From: Limanda limanda
Lineage: Eukaryota; Chordata; Actinopteri; Pleuronectiformes; Pleuronectidae
Assembly: GCF_963576545.1 (NCBI RefSeq)
Contig: NC_083641.1
Location: 20,103,523 to 20,167,522, forward strand
Direction: 5' to 3'
DNA: 64,000 bases
Shown here one piece after another: positions 23,612 to 35,432 of the stretch; positions within the stretch are counted from its first letter, which is position 1; every line of letters starts with the position of its first letter. A program made the translations under genes and the position numbers. The notes beneath the pieces were generated by a model that saw only the letters and a list, made by a program, of their open reading frames with translations, had not been told where the DNA came from and made no database searches.

Positions 23612-26600
23612 AATAAAGTACGGCCCAAACTTTATTTTTAATCCGGCATGCCGAACTTGTCCAAATATTATTATTATTATTAATTATTATTTTGTTGTTG
23701 TTGTGTTTTTATGTTTTTATATTCATTCAACAACCAGAGCAAATTCTAGGGAGATGTAAACCTACTTGGCAATAAAAACATACTGATTCTGAAATTAAAT
23801 TTTCCTTTTCTCCTGTAATGCCCCCATTTCCCCATTAGATGGCGCACTTTGACTGGGAGTATGGTGTATCGGGTTCGAAGGGCATATGATCTCTCGTCAC
23901 TTTTTCGCTTTGCCCTGCGAGCCCTTCTATCAAATGAGCGGATCAAGGAAATGAAAAGTGGACAATGAGTGCCGAGTGTTTAACACGGAGTGGACAACAA
24001 AATACTTTTTCACTGAAGTCCAATCGAAGGCTGTATGCCTGATATGCCGAGAAACTGTCGCAGTTTTCAAGGAGTACAACATCAGCCGTCACTTTGCTAC
24101 GAAGCATGCTAACTACGCTAGCAAGCAGTCAACGCAAGAACAGGCGTCTAATTTACAGACTCAGCAACATTTCATTCACCGACAAACTGCAATTCAAGAG
24201 TCAACTACCAAGGCAAGTTTTTTGGTGGCATTCAAAATAGCAAAGGCTAGCAAGCCTTCCTCCGAAGGCAAGTTAGTAAAATAATGCCTGGTACAGACAG
24301 CAGACATCTTGTGTCCGGAGATCAAAAGCAAATTTGAAAAAGTCTGTTCATCACGCAGGACTGTGACTCACCGTGTGGAACTGATTGATGAAAATATAGC
24401 CAGCCAATTAAAAGTCTGATTCCTTTGAGTTATATTCACTAGCACTGGATGAAAGTACGGACGTAAAAGACACTGCTCAGCTCCTGATTTTTATCCGAGG
24501 CATTGACGAAAGTTTTGCGATTGCAGAGGAGTGTTTGACTATGGAGTCCCTGAAAGGAACAACCCGGGGAGAGGAGTTGTATAACCAGGTGTCTGCTGTC
24601 ATCGAAAGAATGAAGCTACCTTGGAGTAAACCTGTCAATGTCACAACGGATGGATCACAAAATGTAACTGGAAAAAATGTTGGGCTGCTGAAAATAATCC
24701 AGGATCGGGTGAAAGAGGAAAACCCTGACCAGGATCTTATTTTCCATTATCCATCAGGAATCCCTGTGTAAGTCTGTAATGCAGCTTAATCATGTCGTGA
24801 ATCCAGTCGAAAAACTTGTCAACTTTATACAAGCAAGGGGACTTCAGCACCATCAGTTTATTACGTTCCTGGAGGAAACTGATGCAGATCATCAGGACTT
24901 GCTGTACCGCTCTCGTGTCCACTGGTTAAGTTTGGGGAAAGTGTTGCAACGAGTCTGGGAGCTGAAAGAGAACATCATCATATTTTTGGAGTTGATGGGG
25001 AAATCTGAGGAGTTCCCTGAGCTAAGCGACAAGAACTGGAATTGTGACTTTGCGTTTGCTGTGGACATATTTTCACACATGAATGAGCTGAATGTGAAAC
25101 TGCAGGGGAAAGATCAGTTTGTTCACGACATGTACAAACATGTGAAAGCCTTCAAATCAAAGCTCACTTTGTTTTCCAGACAAATTGCGAACAAATCTTT
25201 CACTCATTTCCCCACACTTGCCATGCAGGAAGAGGCACCGCGAAACACCAAAAAATACAGCAAATAACTTGAAGACCTGCACGCAGAATTCTGCCATAGG
25301 TTCTGATTTTGAAAAAGCATTGAACAGTCACTTCAGCTGGTGTCCTGTCCCCTGTCACAGGACCCTGAAACAGCACCACAGGAGCTGCAGTTGGAACTGA
25401 TAGATCTTCAGTCTGACTCCGTCCTAAAGGAGAAGTTCAACTCTGTTAAACTGAATGACTTTTCTGCTTCACTTAACAGAGCCACGTTTCCAAACCTCCG
25501 GAGGACTGCACAGAAGATGCTGACTTCGTTTGGATCAAATTATGTGTGTGAGCAGACATTCAGCGTCATGAACGCCAACAAAGCCCGTCACAGATCAAAG
25601 TTAAGGGATCAGCACCTCAGATCTATCCTGAGAATTGCCACAACCAAAATAACTCCAGACCTGGATGCACTGGCAAAAATGGGAGATCAACATTACTGTT
25701 CCCACTGAAACTGAGAGTGATGATGTGTTGCTGCAGTGACCTTGGAGCCAAATCTCCGACAAACAGCCTGCATGGCTGCTCTAACCTGTTAATGTAGATA
25801 ATAAAGATGTTCAAGTGAGTAATTGGTTTGGGCGCAGGCCTCACATGTTTTCATAATGTTTGATCAGTCACGTTACGACATGTTTTTGTATTGTTCATGT
25901 TCGTGAAATTTATAAAATTGCCTTGCAGATAAATGCTTTGCTACCTGTTAAAGGCCAAATCCTAACATGTAATGATTTTTACGTGTCTTTTATATAAGTT
26001 CTCACAAACACTCCATCCATCTGTTCCTGGCCCGGAACTCTCTGTCAAATTTTAGAACCCATTGTGGCCCGCGAGCAGAGGTGTCCTTACTTAAGTAGAA
26101 ATTTTGGGTATCTATACTTTACTGGAGTATTTATTTTTCAGACGACTTTTTACTTCTACTCCTTACATTTTCATGCAAGTATCTGTACTTTCTACTCCTT
26201 ACATTTTAAAAATAGCCTAGTTACCCGATTTAATTTTGGCACACAACCGCACCGGAGGGTTCCGAAAAAGGAGAGCAAAGCCAGAGCTGCGTGCGGCATG
26301 CGCCACGCCCCCGCCTCGCTGTCGGGTCCGTCGGCCATCAGGGCAGGCCGGCAAAGGCGCACGGAGGTGGGGTTCAGAAGAAAAGGAGGCACCGCACGGT
26401 CATGGACAGGGCTCAGAGGAGTGGAGGAGACAGAAAAAGAGAAAGGGGGGGGAGCACTCGCGTGCCAACCCACACACACCCCGGCCTCATAATGGCCTTT
26501 AGAAAACTGTTTTTTTTTTGGAGGAGGTGGGGTAGTGCACTATAGGCCCCTGAGACGTGGCTTAAGAGTTTGTCCTTAGTGGAAAAAAATTTCCCCTTAC

Positions 26601-26795
26601 ATTACTATTACTTTTATAATTTAAGTAGTTTTGAAACCAGTACTTTTACACTTTTACTTAAGTAAAAAGCTTGAGTTGATACTTCAACTTCTACAAAAGT
26701 ATTTTTAAACCCTAGTATCTATACTTCTACTTGAGTAATGAATGTGAATACTTTTGACACCTCTGCCCGCGAGTCAAAAAGTTTGCCCACCTCTG
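23612..26795 (+). mobile_element. hAT copy C (GTF2IRD2-like transposase), dead
   Basis: Coding remnants run from the ATG at 23934 to the stop at 25706-25708. It shares the codon-7 TGA, the 8-nt deletion (near 24745) and the shared late frameshift with copies A, B and D. It has its own stop after KKYSK (TAA near 25266) and the TAA near 24282 shared with copy A. The longest clean stretch (24779-25267) covers the middle of the transposase. A 690-bp hAT interrupts the 3' part. Confidence 0.85.
26076..26765. mobile_element. 690-bp non-autonomous hAT element with CCCGCGAG target duplication
   Basis: Same element and same target site as at 18168-18867, with CCCGCGAG at 26068-26075 and 26766-26773. 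It lacks CCGCTGACC near the middle, a small deletion relative to the 700-bp copy. The identical site in units 1, 3 and 4 means one insertion was later copied by duplication, not three independent hits. Confidence 0.93.
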
Positions 26796-26852
26796 GGCTA
26801 AGCTCTTCTCGTCTTTTGGCACCTCCCTCCTCTTGCCCCACCTTGCAGGTCC

Positions 26853-26968
26853 AAAGCAATGAGTCATCACTGTGGGGGTATAAAAAATGTATAAATACCA
26901 GTGCAAAGCCTCTGATTTAAACTGTGGCACATGTGACGCCACCAAGTGGTTTATTTCTCTAAGGCAGA
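26853..26968 (+). promoter_or_regulatory. Core promoter of gene 4
   Basis: TATA box at 26879-26886, 90 bp before the ATG, with upstream TGAGTCA. The bases just before the TATA box read GTGGGGG here instead of GTTCGGG in the other units. Confidence 0.6.
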
Positions 26969-29900
26969 ATGACGTCCATTCAGAGGTGGTCAGAACAAGG
27001 GTGGGCACTTTTACAGCTGCTGCTGGTGGCGTCTTTCTCTCAGGCTGAGGAGCCACAGTGCAGGCAGAGGGGGGATCCTGAGAACCCTCCACTGTCTCAG
27101 GATGGGGACATAATGTTGGGGGGAATCTTCTCTTTCCACAGCAGCTGGAAAGACAGAGAGGAAACCTACACTCACAAACCACTGCCACTGGAGTGCACCA
27201 GGTAAAATATTCAGTAGAAATCTGTAATATTGAAAATATCTACTGGAAGCAATGAATAGGGATAGAGATCAGGCTAAAACAAATATGATCAAATTAAGAA
27301 AATTCAAATTATGTTGTGTGCATTTATAGCATCAGAATCTTTCATTGAAACTGCTACAAAAAAATACAATTTTTGGACCAACTTGAAATAAATGAGCAGA
27401 AACAAAAATGAATTGAGTTTGTTCGACTTATAGTCAGCAAGTTATATTCACACAATTCCTGATTAGAGTTTGAGGGAAAAAAACCCAACTGTGAAGTTGT
27501 CCATGCATTTTATTCAGGAAAGTGTTACCATATCTATAACTGTTTGCATTAAGTTTGAATTTCAGAGGGTTCCAGTTTGCCCAGGCTATGCTTTTTGCCA
27601 TCGAGGAGATTAATAACACCACAAATTTACTGCCTGGCATCTCTCTGGGATATAAACTTTACGATACCTGTGGCTCCATCGCCAGAAGTGTGAGGGCTGC
27701 TCTGGCCTTGGCTAACGGTAACGATGTTGTATCTGCCCCCTCCGCAACGCCGTGTACCAAACCTGCACAGGTGCAGGCCATCATGGGAGAAACCTCCTCC
27801 TCTCCGTCCATGGCTATAGCTACCGTGATCGGGCCATTTCATATCCCACTGGTGGGTACGTTTCATAAATGTATAATACTTGCGACATTTGTTAACATTT
27901 TTCAGCTGCTTAGAATAAAATAAGAGATCATTTGTTTTGTATTTAACATCTTTATCTTTAGAGGTAATTTATTTCTTCTTTTAGATCAGCCACTTCGCCA
28001 CCTGCGCTTGTCTCAGTGACAAAACCAAGTACCCGTCCTTCCTCAGAACAATACCCAGTGACTACTATCAGAGCAGAGCCCTGGCCCAGCTGGTCAAGAA
28101 CTTTGGTTGGAGCTGGGTTGGAGCCATTAGAACCAATGATGATTACGGAAATAACGGCATGGCTACATTCACAGAAAGTGCCCGACAGCTGGGCATCTGT
28201 CTGGAGTACTCTGTGTCTTTCTTCAGAACAGACCCGCCCGACAAAATACTAAAGATAATCAATGTCATCAAGGCTTCCACCTCTAAGGTGATTATTGCTT
28301 TTCTCTCTCACTTGGATATGGATGTGCTGATACATGAGCTATCCCACCACAACCTGACTGGTTACCAGTGGGTGGGCAGCGAGAGCTGGATCTCTGATTC
28401 TCAAACTGCAGAAATGAATGGGCATCACATCCTGGACGGGGCCATAGGCCTGTCGATCCCCAAAGCACATGTCAGGGGCATGAGAGAGTTCATACTAAAT
28501 GTGAAGCCGCTCAATTCATCCGGTAATGAAATGTTTACAGAGTTCTGGGAGGCTTTATTCAGCTGTAAGTTCAAACAGTCCACAGCGAACAAGAGAGAAT
28601 GTACTGGGGGTGAAGATCTGACCCAAGTGCACAACAGCTTCACTGACATGTCTCTCATGCCAATATTTAACAATGTCTACAAAGGAGTTTATGCTGTGGC
28701 TCATGCACTTCATAGCATTCTTGGCTGTAATGAAACATGTAACGACAAAGTGCAGCTCAATCCATTGACGGTGAGTTTTTACACAAGAGATAACGCTTCC
28801 ACAGTTTCTCTATAAGCAGTCTCTCTGTGACAGACATAGAGGATGTCCATTAACTATGATCTGTCTTTTTCAGATTTTACATCGCATAGGAAGGATTCAG
28901 TTCAAAACAAAGGAAGGAGACAAGGTTTACTTTAATGAAGATGGTGACCCAGCAGCAGAGTATGAAATCATAAACTGGCAGCGAGCAGAAAGCGGCTTTG
29001 TGGAGTTTGTCACAGTTGGTCTTTATGATGCGTCTTTACCTGCAGACAAACAGCTGAATCTGCACAATACATCTTTAATCTGGGCCCAGAACTCAAAAGA
29101 AGTCAGTATATACCTGCAGTATAATTGTGTAGTTGCACCAAAATGAATACAACTGAATGCATGTGTATTTCCTCAAAGTATTTTTCTTCATGCAGGTGCC
29201 TGTGTCAGTTTGCAGTGAGAATTGTCCCCCAGGAACCAGGAAGGTTCTCCAGAAAGGAAAACCTGTCTGCTGCTTTGACTGTATAAGATGTGCAGAGGGA
29301 GAAATAAGCAACGTTGCAGGTCTATTGATATATATATATATATATTTTTCACTTTGCTGTTCCACAAATCAAAGTTTTCAGAGTCCAGACCAATCCAAAC
29401 AAATGGCATTTATCTGTTTTCTAATGTCGAAATCAGGTAAGGTATCCTGGGGGGAAAAATGTGTAGTTTCTCTATTACAAATAAAATGAAAAAATGATTT
29501 GTGAATTATACATATCAATCGAAGCAAAGTCTCATAAATCACCTAAATATAGTATATGCATTAATAACTTTAATTTTAAAGTCAAATTTGACGACCCCAG
29601 GTGAAAAGTTAATTAACAAAGTTATACCAATATGATTTATGCAGTAATAAGCCTGAAGCCAGCGAATTGTGATGCCTGAAATGAGGTCTGTGGCAATCAC
29701 AAGATGAATGTCTTTTATTCTAAAACATAAAATACGACAGTAAATATTATGATTTTTTGAAAAGACAGTTGCTGTAATTGGCCAATGTCAGGGACTTAGT
29801 GTCGACTTCGTGTAGATGCTATAAAAAACAATGAAATTAAACTAATCTACTCTGCAAGTCACACCTGCTTTAATACTTTTCAGATTCTGTCTCCTGTGTG

Positions 29901-30791
29901 CGATGCCATCCTGAATTCTGGTCGAATGAGGGAAGAGACGCCTGTGTGAAGAAAGAGGCAGAGTTTCTTTCGTATGAAGAAATTATGGGAGCTCTGCTCA
30001 CCGCAGCGTCCCTGTTTGGAACATGTATGACAGCAGTCGTGGCACTCATCTTTTTCAGAAACAGGAAAACTCCCATCGTCAAGGCCAACAACTCTGAACT
30101 GAGCTTCCTGCTGCTCTTCTCCCTGACTCTGTGCTTCCTGTGCTCCCTGAGCTTCATCGGCCGGCCCTCCGAGTGGTCCTGCATGCTGCGGCACACTGCG
30201 TTCGGCATCACCTTCGTCCTCTGCATCTCTTGTGTCCTCGGGAAAACTATGGTGGTGTTAATGGCCTTCAGGGCGAGACTTCCAGGCAGAAATGTGATGA
30301 AATGGTTTGGTCCTGCACAGCAGAGGCTCAGTGTTCTAGGGTTCACTCTCATACAGGTTATTATATGCATCTTATGGTTGACAATTTCTCCTCCTTTCCC
30401 ATTCAAGAACTTTGAAGAATTCAAAGACAAAATCATCCTGGAGTGCGCACTGGGCTCAGCTGTAGGATTCTGGGCCGTACTCGGGTATATCGGGATTCTG
30501 GCCATTTTATGTTTCATTCTTGCTTTTCTGGCGCGGAAATTACCCGATAACTTTAACGAAGCCAAATTCATCACCTTCAGCATGTTGATATTCTGCGCAG
30601 TCTGGATCACTTTTATTCCAGCCTATGTCAGCTCTCCTGGGAAGTTCAGTGTAGCAGTGGAAATCTTTGCTATTTTGGCCTCAAGTTTTGGACTCCTTAT
30701 TTGTATTTTTATTCCAAAATGTTATATTATCTTATATAAACCGGAGAAGAATACAAAGAAGAATATTATGGGGAAGGTGGAACTAAAATAG
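26969..30791 (+). CDS. Array gene 4: OlfC / V2R-like receptor, 854 aa, intact
   Basis: Exons 26969-27201, 27566-27851, 27985-28770, 28874-29101, 29196-29319 and 29884-30791. Distinguishing residues: NNGMATF after the conserved pocket Tyr (Ser to Asn), VGSESW (Gly to Ser directly after the pocket Glu), KQSTANK in the flytrap domain, SKE at the exon 4 end, and IVKANN in the first intracellular loop. FLSHLDMD groups it with gene 5. Intron 3 is 103 nt and contains a stop, so no read-through is possible. Confidence 0.93.
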
Positions 30792-31509
30792 ATAGAATGG
30801 CACATAGTAAAGCACCTTACTCCAACAAGACCCAATTGTCCCATAAATCCATCAAGCAGAACTCATAGATATTAGTCTTCTTAATATGCATGATTTATTT
30901 TTTATCAAGATCCATAAATCATTCCCTGGTAAAACTGTGAAAATGTTGAAAAATACCCCATCTGGCAATGTTAAGAAAGTGAAAAAGTCCTCCTGCTCTG
31001 TATCCTCACCAACATTTAATGGGTTCTTTCTTGACCCATACCAAATGATTTCACCAAGTTCCGTAAAAATCCATCGGGTAGTTTTAGGGTAATCTTGCTC
31101 ACAAACAAACAAAAGCAACTATCTAAAGTGTGGTCGCAATATGTTCCCATGCCATCATTGTTTCTACATAATAACTGTCAAATAAACAACTCTATTCTGT
31201 ATTCAATATCGTACTGTATATCATTTATATGATTTTGTTTAAAGCATGTTACATTTCGCCAAATGCTTCTGTTGATGGAGACTGAATATTTGTTATAAAG
31301 AAGCTATTATACAGTTATAAGAAGGAGCCTCTCAGAAGTAATTTTTAATCAACTTTATATACGGTAACCTTTATCATTCTGTTTGATGCAAATGTAAATT
31401 GTATTACTTATCACAAAATATTAAAACAAAGTTTATTTAAAAATGGGGGGGGGGGGGAGTTGCACATATGTGAATGTTCTTATCTGAAACACACATAAAT
31501 AAACTTCAG
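30792..31509. other. Spacer: 3' flank of gene 4
   Basis: No gene is seen. Same flank as the other array genes (dispersed-repeat tail about 30893-31120, AATAAA near 31190, poly-G run near 31445). Confidence 0.5.
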
Positions 31510-34500
31510 AAATAAAGTATGGCCCATGGGCCGTACTTTTTTTTTAATCTGGCCCGCCGAACTTGTCCAAATATTATTAGGGCCCGAGCATCTCCGGTGG
31601 GAGGCCCTATTGAAATTGTAAGGATTATTCTGAGCCTAGTGAATGGGCTTTTTGAGGGTTTTCCCATGCTCAAAAAGTTTCTAAAGTTTGAGGGCTTTCC
31701 CATGCTCATAAAGTTTCTAAAGTTTGCAGTAAATTAGAAAGTGGTTAAAATTGACATATTCTGGAGTAATTTGAAATGGGCGTGGCAAAATACCTCAACA
31801 GAGCCACCTACGGAAAAGCCCCTCATTTAGCATTCACTGATCCACACGAAAATGAGGACGGTTGTGTATCATGACCAGATGCACAAAAAAGTCTGTCACT
31901 GCATTATGAAAAACGCAACAGGAAGCCCGTCATTTTGGATTTAGTGGCCATTTTGGCCATATTCCATATTTTTACTTTGATGTTCTAGTCAGAGAGATTT
32001 CATCAAATCAACTTAAAATTTAGACGAGTGTCATCACAACAAGATGGAGTACTAACGTTATCAAAAGATCAACTTTTCGTCAGAGCGTGTGACCGTGGCC
32101 TGGCGTCAAAGTTTGATTAAAAGCCATCAAAACACGAGCTTCTGTATGTCGGACATATTTTGTTCAATCGAGTTCAAACAAACACATAAGACAAAAGTCC
32201 CGGCTTGATGACATCTACACAGGAATCGTGACTTAAAATCACAGCGCCCCCTGGTGGCAGCAGGAAATGTCTTGTTTTTGGTACGTCTTACACTTGGAAG
32301 TATTCCTCCTCATCCACTTTGCGCAACCATGTCAAACTGTGTCCAATGGGTCTCAAGACATTGATAATATTGGCATAAGATTACTGTGACTTCGTCAAAC
32401 GCCATATTAATGTCGTGGCATCAAAGTTGATCAACTCGCCATGACACACAAAATCGCTGTAACTTCGGTGTTCGAGGTTTATTTTAACTTTTTGTCATAC
32501 CATGTGACCTTGGCCCGGCGTCAAAGTTTGATAACACGCCATCAAAACACAAGCTTCTGTATCTAAGGCATATTTGGTTTAATCTAGTCCAAACTAGACA
32601 TGTAAGACAAGGGTCGTGACCTGATGACATCTACAAAGACACCATGACTTAAAATCACAGCGCCACCTACTGGCTACAGGAAGTGAAGCATTTATCCTTG
32701 CCCCAGTGCGCAAACGCATGCAACACGGAGACGAGAGCTTGGTCATCGAACACTCTCTCTTCCCCGAACGCAACAGACTTGAAACTGCCGGTGTGCCTGG
32801 GCCCGTTAGTGCTACAACGTAGCCCTAGTTATTATTATTATTAATAATACTTTTTTGTTGTTGTTGTTGTTTTTGTGTTTTTGTGTTTTTATGTTTTTAT
32901 ATTCATTCAACAACCAGAGCAAATTCTAGGTAGGTGTAAACCTACTTGGCAATAAGTATATACTGATTCTGAAATTAAATTTTACCTTTCTCCTGTAATG
33001 CCCCCTTTTCCCCATTAGATGGCGCACTTTGACCGGGAGTGTGGTGTATAGGGCTCGAAAGGGCACATGATCTCCCATCACTTTTTCGCTTTGCCCTGTG
33101 AGCCCTTCTGTAAAATGAGCGGATCTAGGAAATGAAAAGTGGACAATGAGTGCCGAGTGTTTAACACGGAGTGGACAACAAAATACTTTTTCACTGAAGT
33201 CCAATCGAAGGCTCTATGCCGAGAAACTGTCGCAGTTTACAGTGCAACATCAGCCGTCACTTTGCTATGAAGCATGCTAATTACGCTAGCAAGCAGTCAA
33301 CGCAATAACGGGCGACTAATTTACAGACTCAGCAACATTTCTTTCACCGACAAACTGCAATTCAAGAGTCAACTACCAAGGCAAGTTTTTTGGTGGCATT
33401 CGAAATAGCAAAGGCTAGCAAGCCTTTCTCCGAAGGCAAGTTAGTAAAGTTATGCATGGTACAGACAGCAGACATCTTGTGTCCGGAGATCGAAAGCAAA
33501 TTTGAAAAAGTCAGTTTATCACGCAGGACTGTGACTCACCGTGTGGAACTCATTGATGAAAATATAGCCAGCCAATTAACAAAAAAGTCTGATTCCTTTG
33601 AGTTATATTCACTAGCACTGGATGAAAGTACGGACGTAAAAGACACTGCTCAGCTCCCCATTTTTATCCGAGGCATTGACGACAGTTTTGTGATAGCAGA
33701 GGAGTGTTTGACCATGGAGTCCCTGAAAGGAACAACGCGGGGAGAGGACTTGTATAACCAGGTGTCTGCTGTCATCGAAAGAATGAAGCTACCTTGGAGT
33801 AAACCTGTCAATGTCACAACAGATGGATCGCCAAATGTAACTGGAAAAAATGTTGGGCTGCTGAAAAGAATCCAGGATAAAGTGAAAGAGGAAAACCCTG
33901 ACCAGGATCTTATTTTCCATCATCCATCAGGAATCCCTGTGTAAGTCTGTATTGCAGCTTAATCATGTCGTGAATCCAGTCGAAAAACTTGTAAACTTTA
34001 TACGAGCAAGGGGACTTCAGCACCGTCAGTTTATTACGTTCCTGGAGGAAACTGATGCAGATCATCAGGACTTGCTGTATCACTCTAGTGTCCGCTGGTT
34101 AAGTTTGGGGAAAGTGTTGCAACGAGTCTGGGAGCTGAAAGAGGACATCATCATATTTTTGGAGTTGATGGGAAAATCTGAAAAATTCCCTGAGCTAAGC
34201 GACAAGAACTGGCTTTGTGACTTGCTGTGGACATATTTTCACACATGAATAAGCTGAATGTGAAACTGCAGGGAAAGGATCAGTTTGTTCACGACATGTA
34301 CAAACATGTGAAAGCCTTCAAATCAAAGCTCACTTTGTTCTCCAGACAAATTGCGAACAAATCTTTCGCTCATTTCCCCACACTTGCCATGCAGGAAGAG
34401 GCACTGCGGAACGCAAAAAAATACAGCAAATCACTTGAAGACCTGCATGCAGAGTTCTGCCGTAGGTTCTGATTTCGAAAACATTAAACAGTCACTTCAG

Positions 34501-35259
34501 CTGGTGTCCTGTCCCCTGTCACAGGACCCTGAAACAGCACCACAGGAGCTGCCGTTGGAACTGATAGATCTTCAGTCTGACTCAGTCCTAAAGGAGAAGT
34601 TCAACTCTGTTAAACTGAATGACTTTATGCTTCACTTAACAGTGCCACATTTCCAAACCTCCGGAGGACTGCACAGAAGATGCTGACTTTGTTTTGCTCG
34701 ACTTATGTGTGTGAGCAGACATTCAGCGTCATGAACGCCAACAAAGCCCGTTACAGATCAAAGTTAACGGATCAGCACCTCAGATCTATCCTGAGAATTG
34801 CCACAACCAAAATAACTCCAGACCTGGATGCACTGGCAAAAATGGGAGATCAACAACACTGTTCCCACTGAAACTGAGAGTGATGATGTGTTGCTGCAGT
34901 GACCTTGGAGCCCAATCTCCGACAAACAGCCTGCGTGGCTGCTCTAACCTGTTAATGTAGATAATAAAGATGTTCAAGTGAGTAATTGGTTGGGGCGCAG
35001 GCCTCAGATGTTTTCATAATGTTTGATCAGTCACGTCACGACATGTTTTTGTATTGTTCATGTTCGTGAAATTTGTTAGATTGCCTTGCAAAGAAATGCT
35101 TTGCTGCATGTTAAAGGCCAAATCCTTTCATGTAATGATTTTTACATGTCTTTTATATAAGTTCTCACAAACACTCCATCCATCTGTTCCTGGCCCGGAC
35201 CATCTGTCAAATTTTAGAACCCATTGTGGCCTGCGAGTCAAAACGTTTGCCCACCTCTG
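31510..35259 (+). mobile_element. hAT copy D (GTF2IRD2-like transposase), dead
   Basis: Coding remnants run from the ATG at 33115 to the stop at 34869-34871. This copy holds the longest clean segment of the family here (33390-33944, 184 codons), covering LALDESTDVKDTAQ and the region with VNVTTDGSPNVTGKN. Lesions: the codon-7 TGA, a deletion in the zinc-finger region near 33215-33245, the 8-nt deletion near 33918, the shared late frameshift, and a further one near 34625. Its left part is split by the 1.25 kb insertion at 31579-32828. The CCTGCGAG site in its right end is not interrupted. Confidence 0.85.
31579..32828. mobile_element. About 1.25 kb dispersed element, family uncertain
   Basis: The other hAT copies continue through an ATT repeat at this point, so this is an insertion. 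It starts AGGGCCCGAGC and ends near GGGCCCG followed by GTAGCCCTAG. It has internal duplications: a block with GGCGTCAAAGTTTGAT, CCATCAAAACAC and CACAGCGCC occurs at about 32095-32250 and again at 32515-32670, and TTTCCCATGCTCA recurs near 31660 and 31692. No coding region is seen. It resembles a non-autonomous repeat common in fish genomes. Exact ends are obscured by the ATT tract. Confidence 0.6.
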
Positions 35260-35316
35260 GGCTAAGCTCTTCTCGTCTTTTGGCACCTCCCTCCCCTTGC
35301 CCCACCTCGCAGGTCC

Positions 35317-35432
35317 AGAGCAATGAATCATCACTGTTCGGGTATAAAAAATGTATAAATACCAGTGCAAAGCCTCTGATTTAAACTGTGGCACATGTGA
35401 CGCCACCAAGTGGTTTATTTCTCTAAGGCAGA
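35317..35432 (+). promoter_or_regulatory. Core promoter of gene 5
   Basis: TATA box at 35343-35350, 90 bp before the ATG, with TGAATCA upstream, as in genes 2 and 6. These are also the units without the 700-bp hAT. Confidence 0.65.

Noticed and set aside
33390..33944. 184-codon transposase-like open frame as a possible domesticated gene
   Set aside because: It is the undamaged middle of a hAT copy with upstream and downstream frameshifts and no own promoter. Sister copies are broken in the same region.
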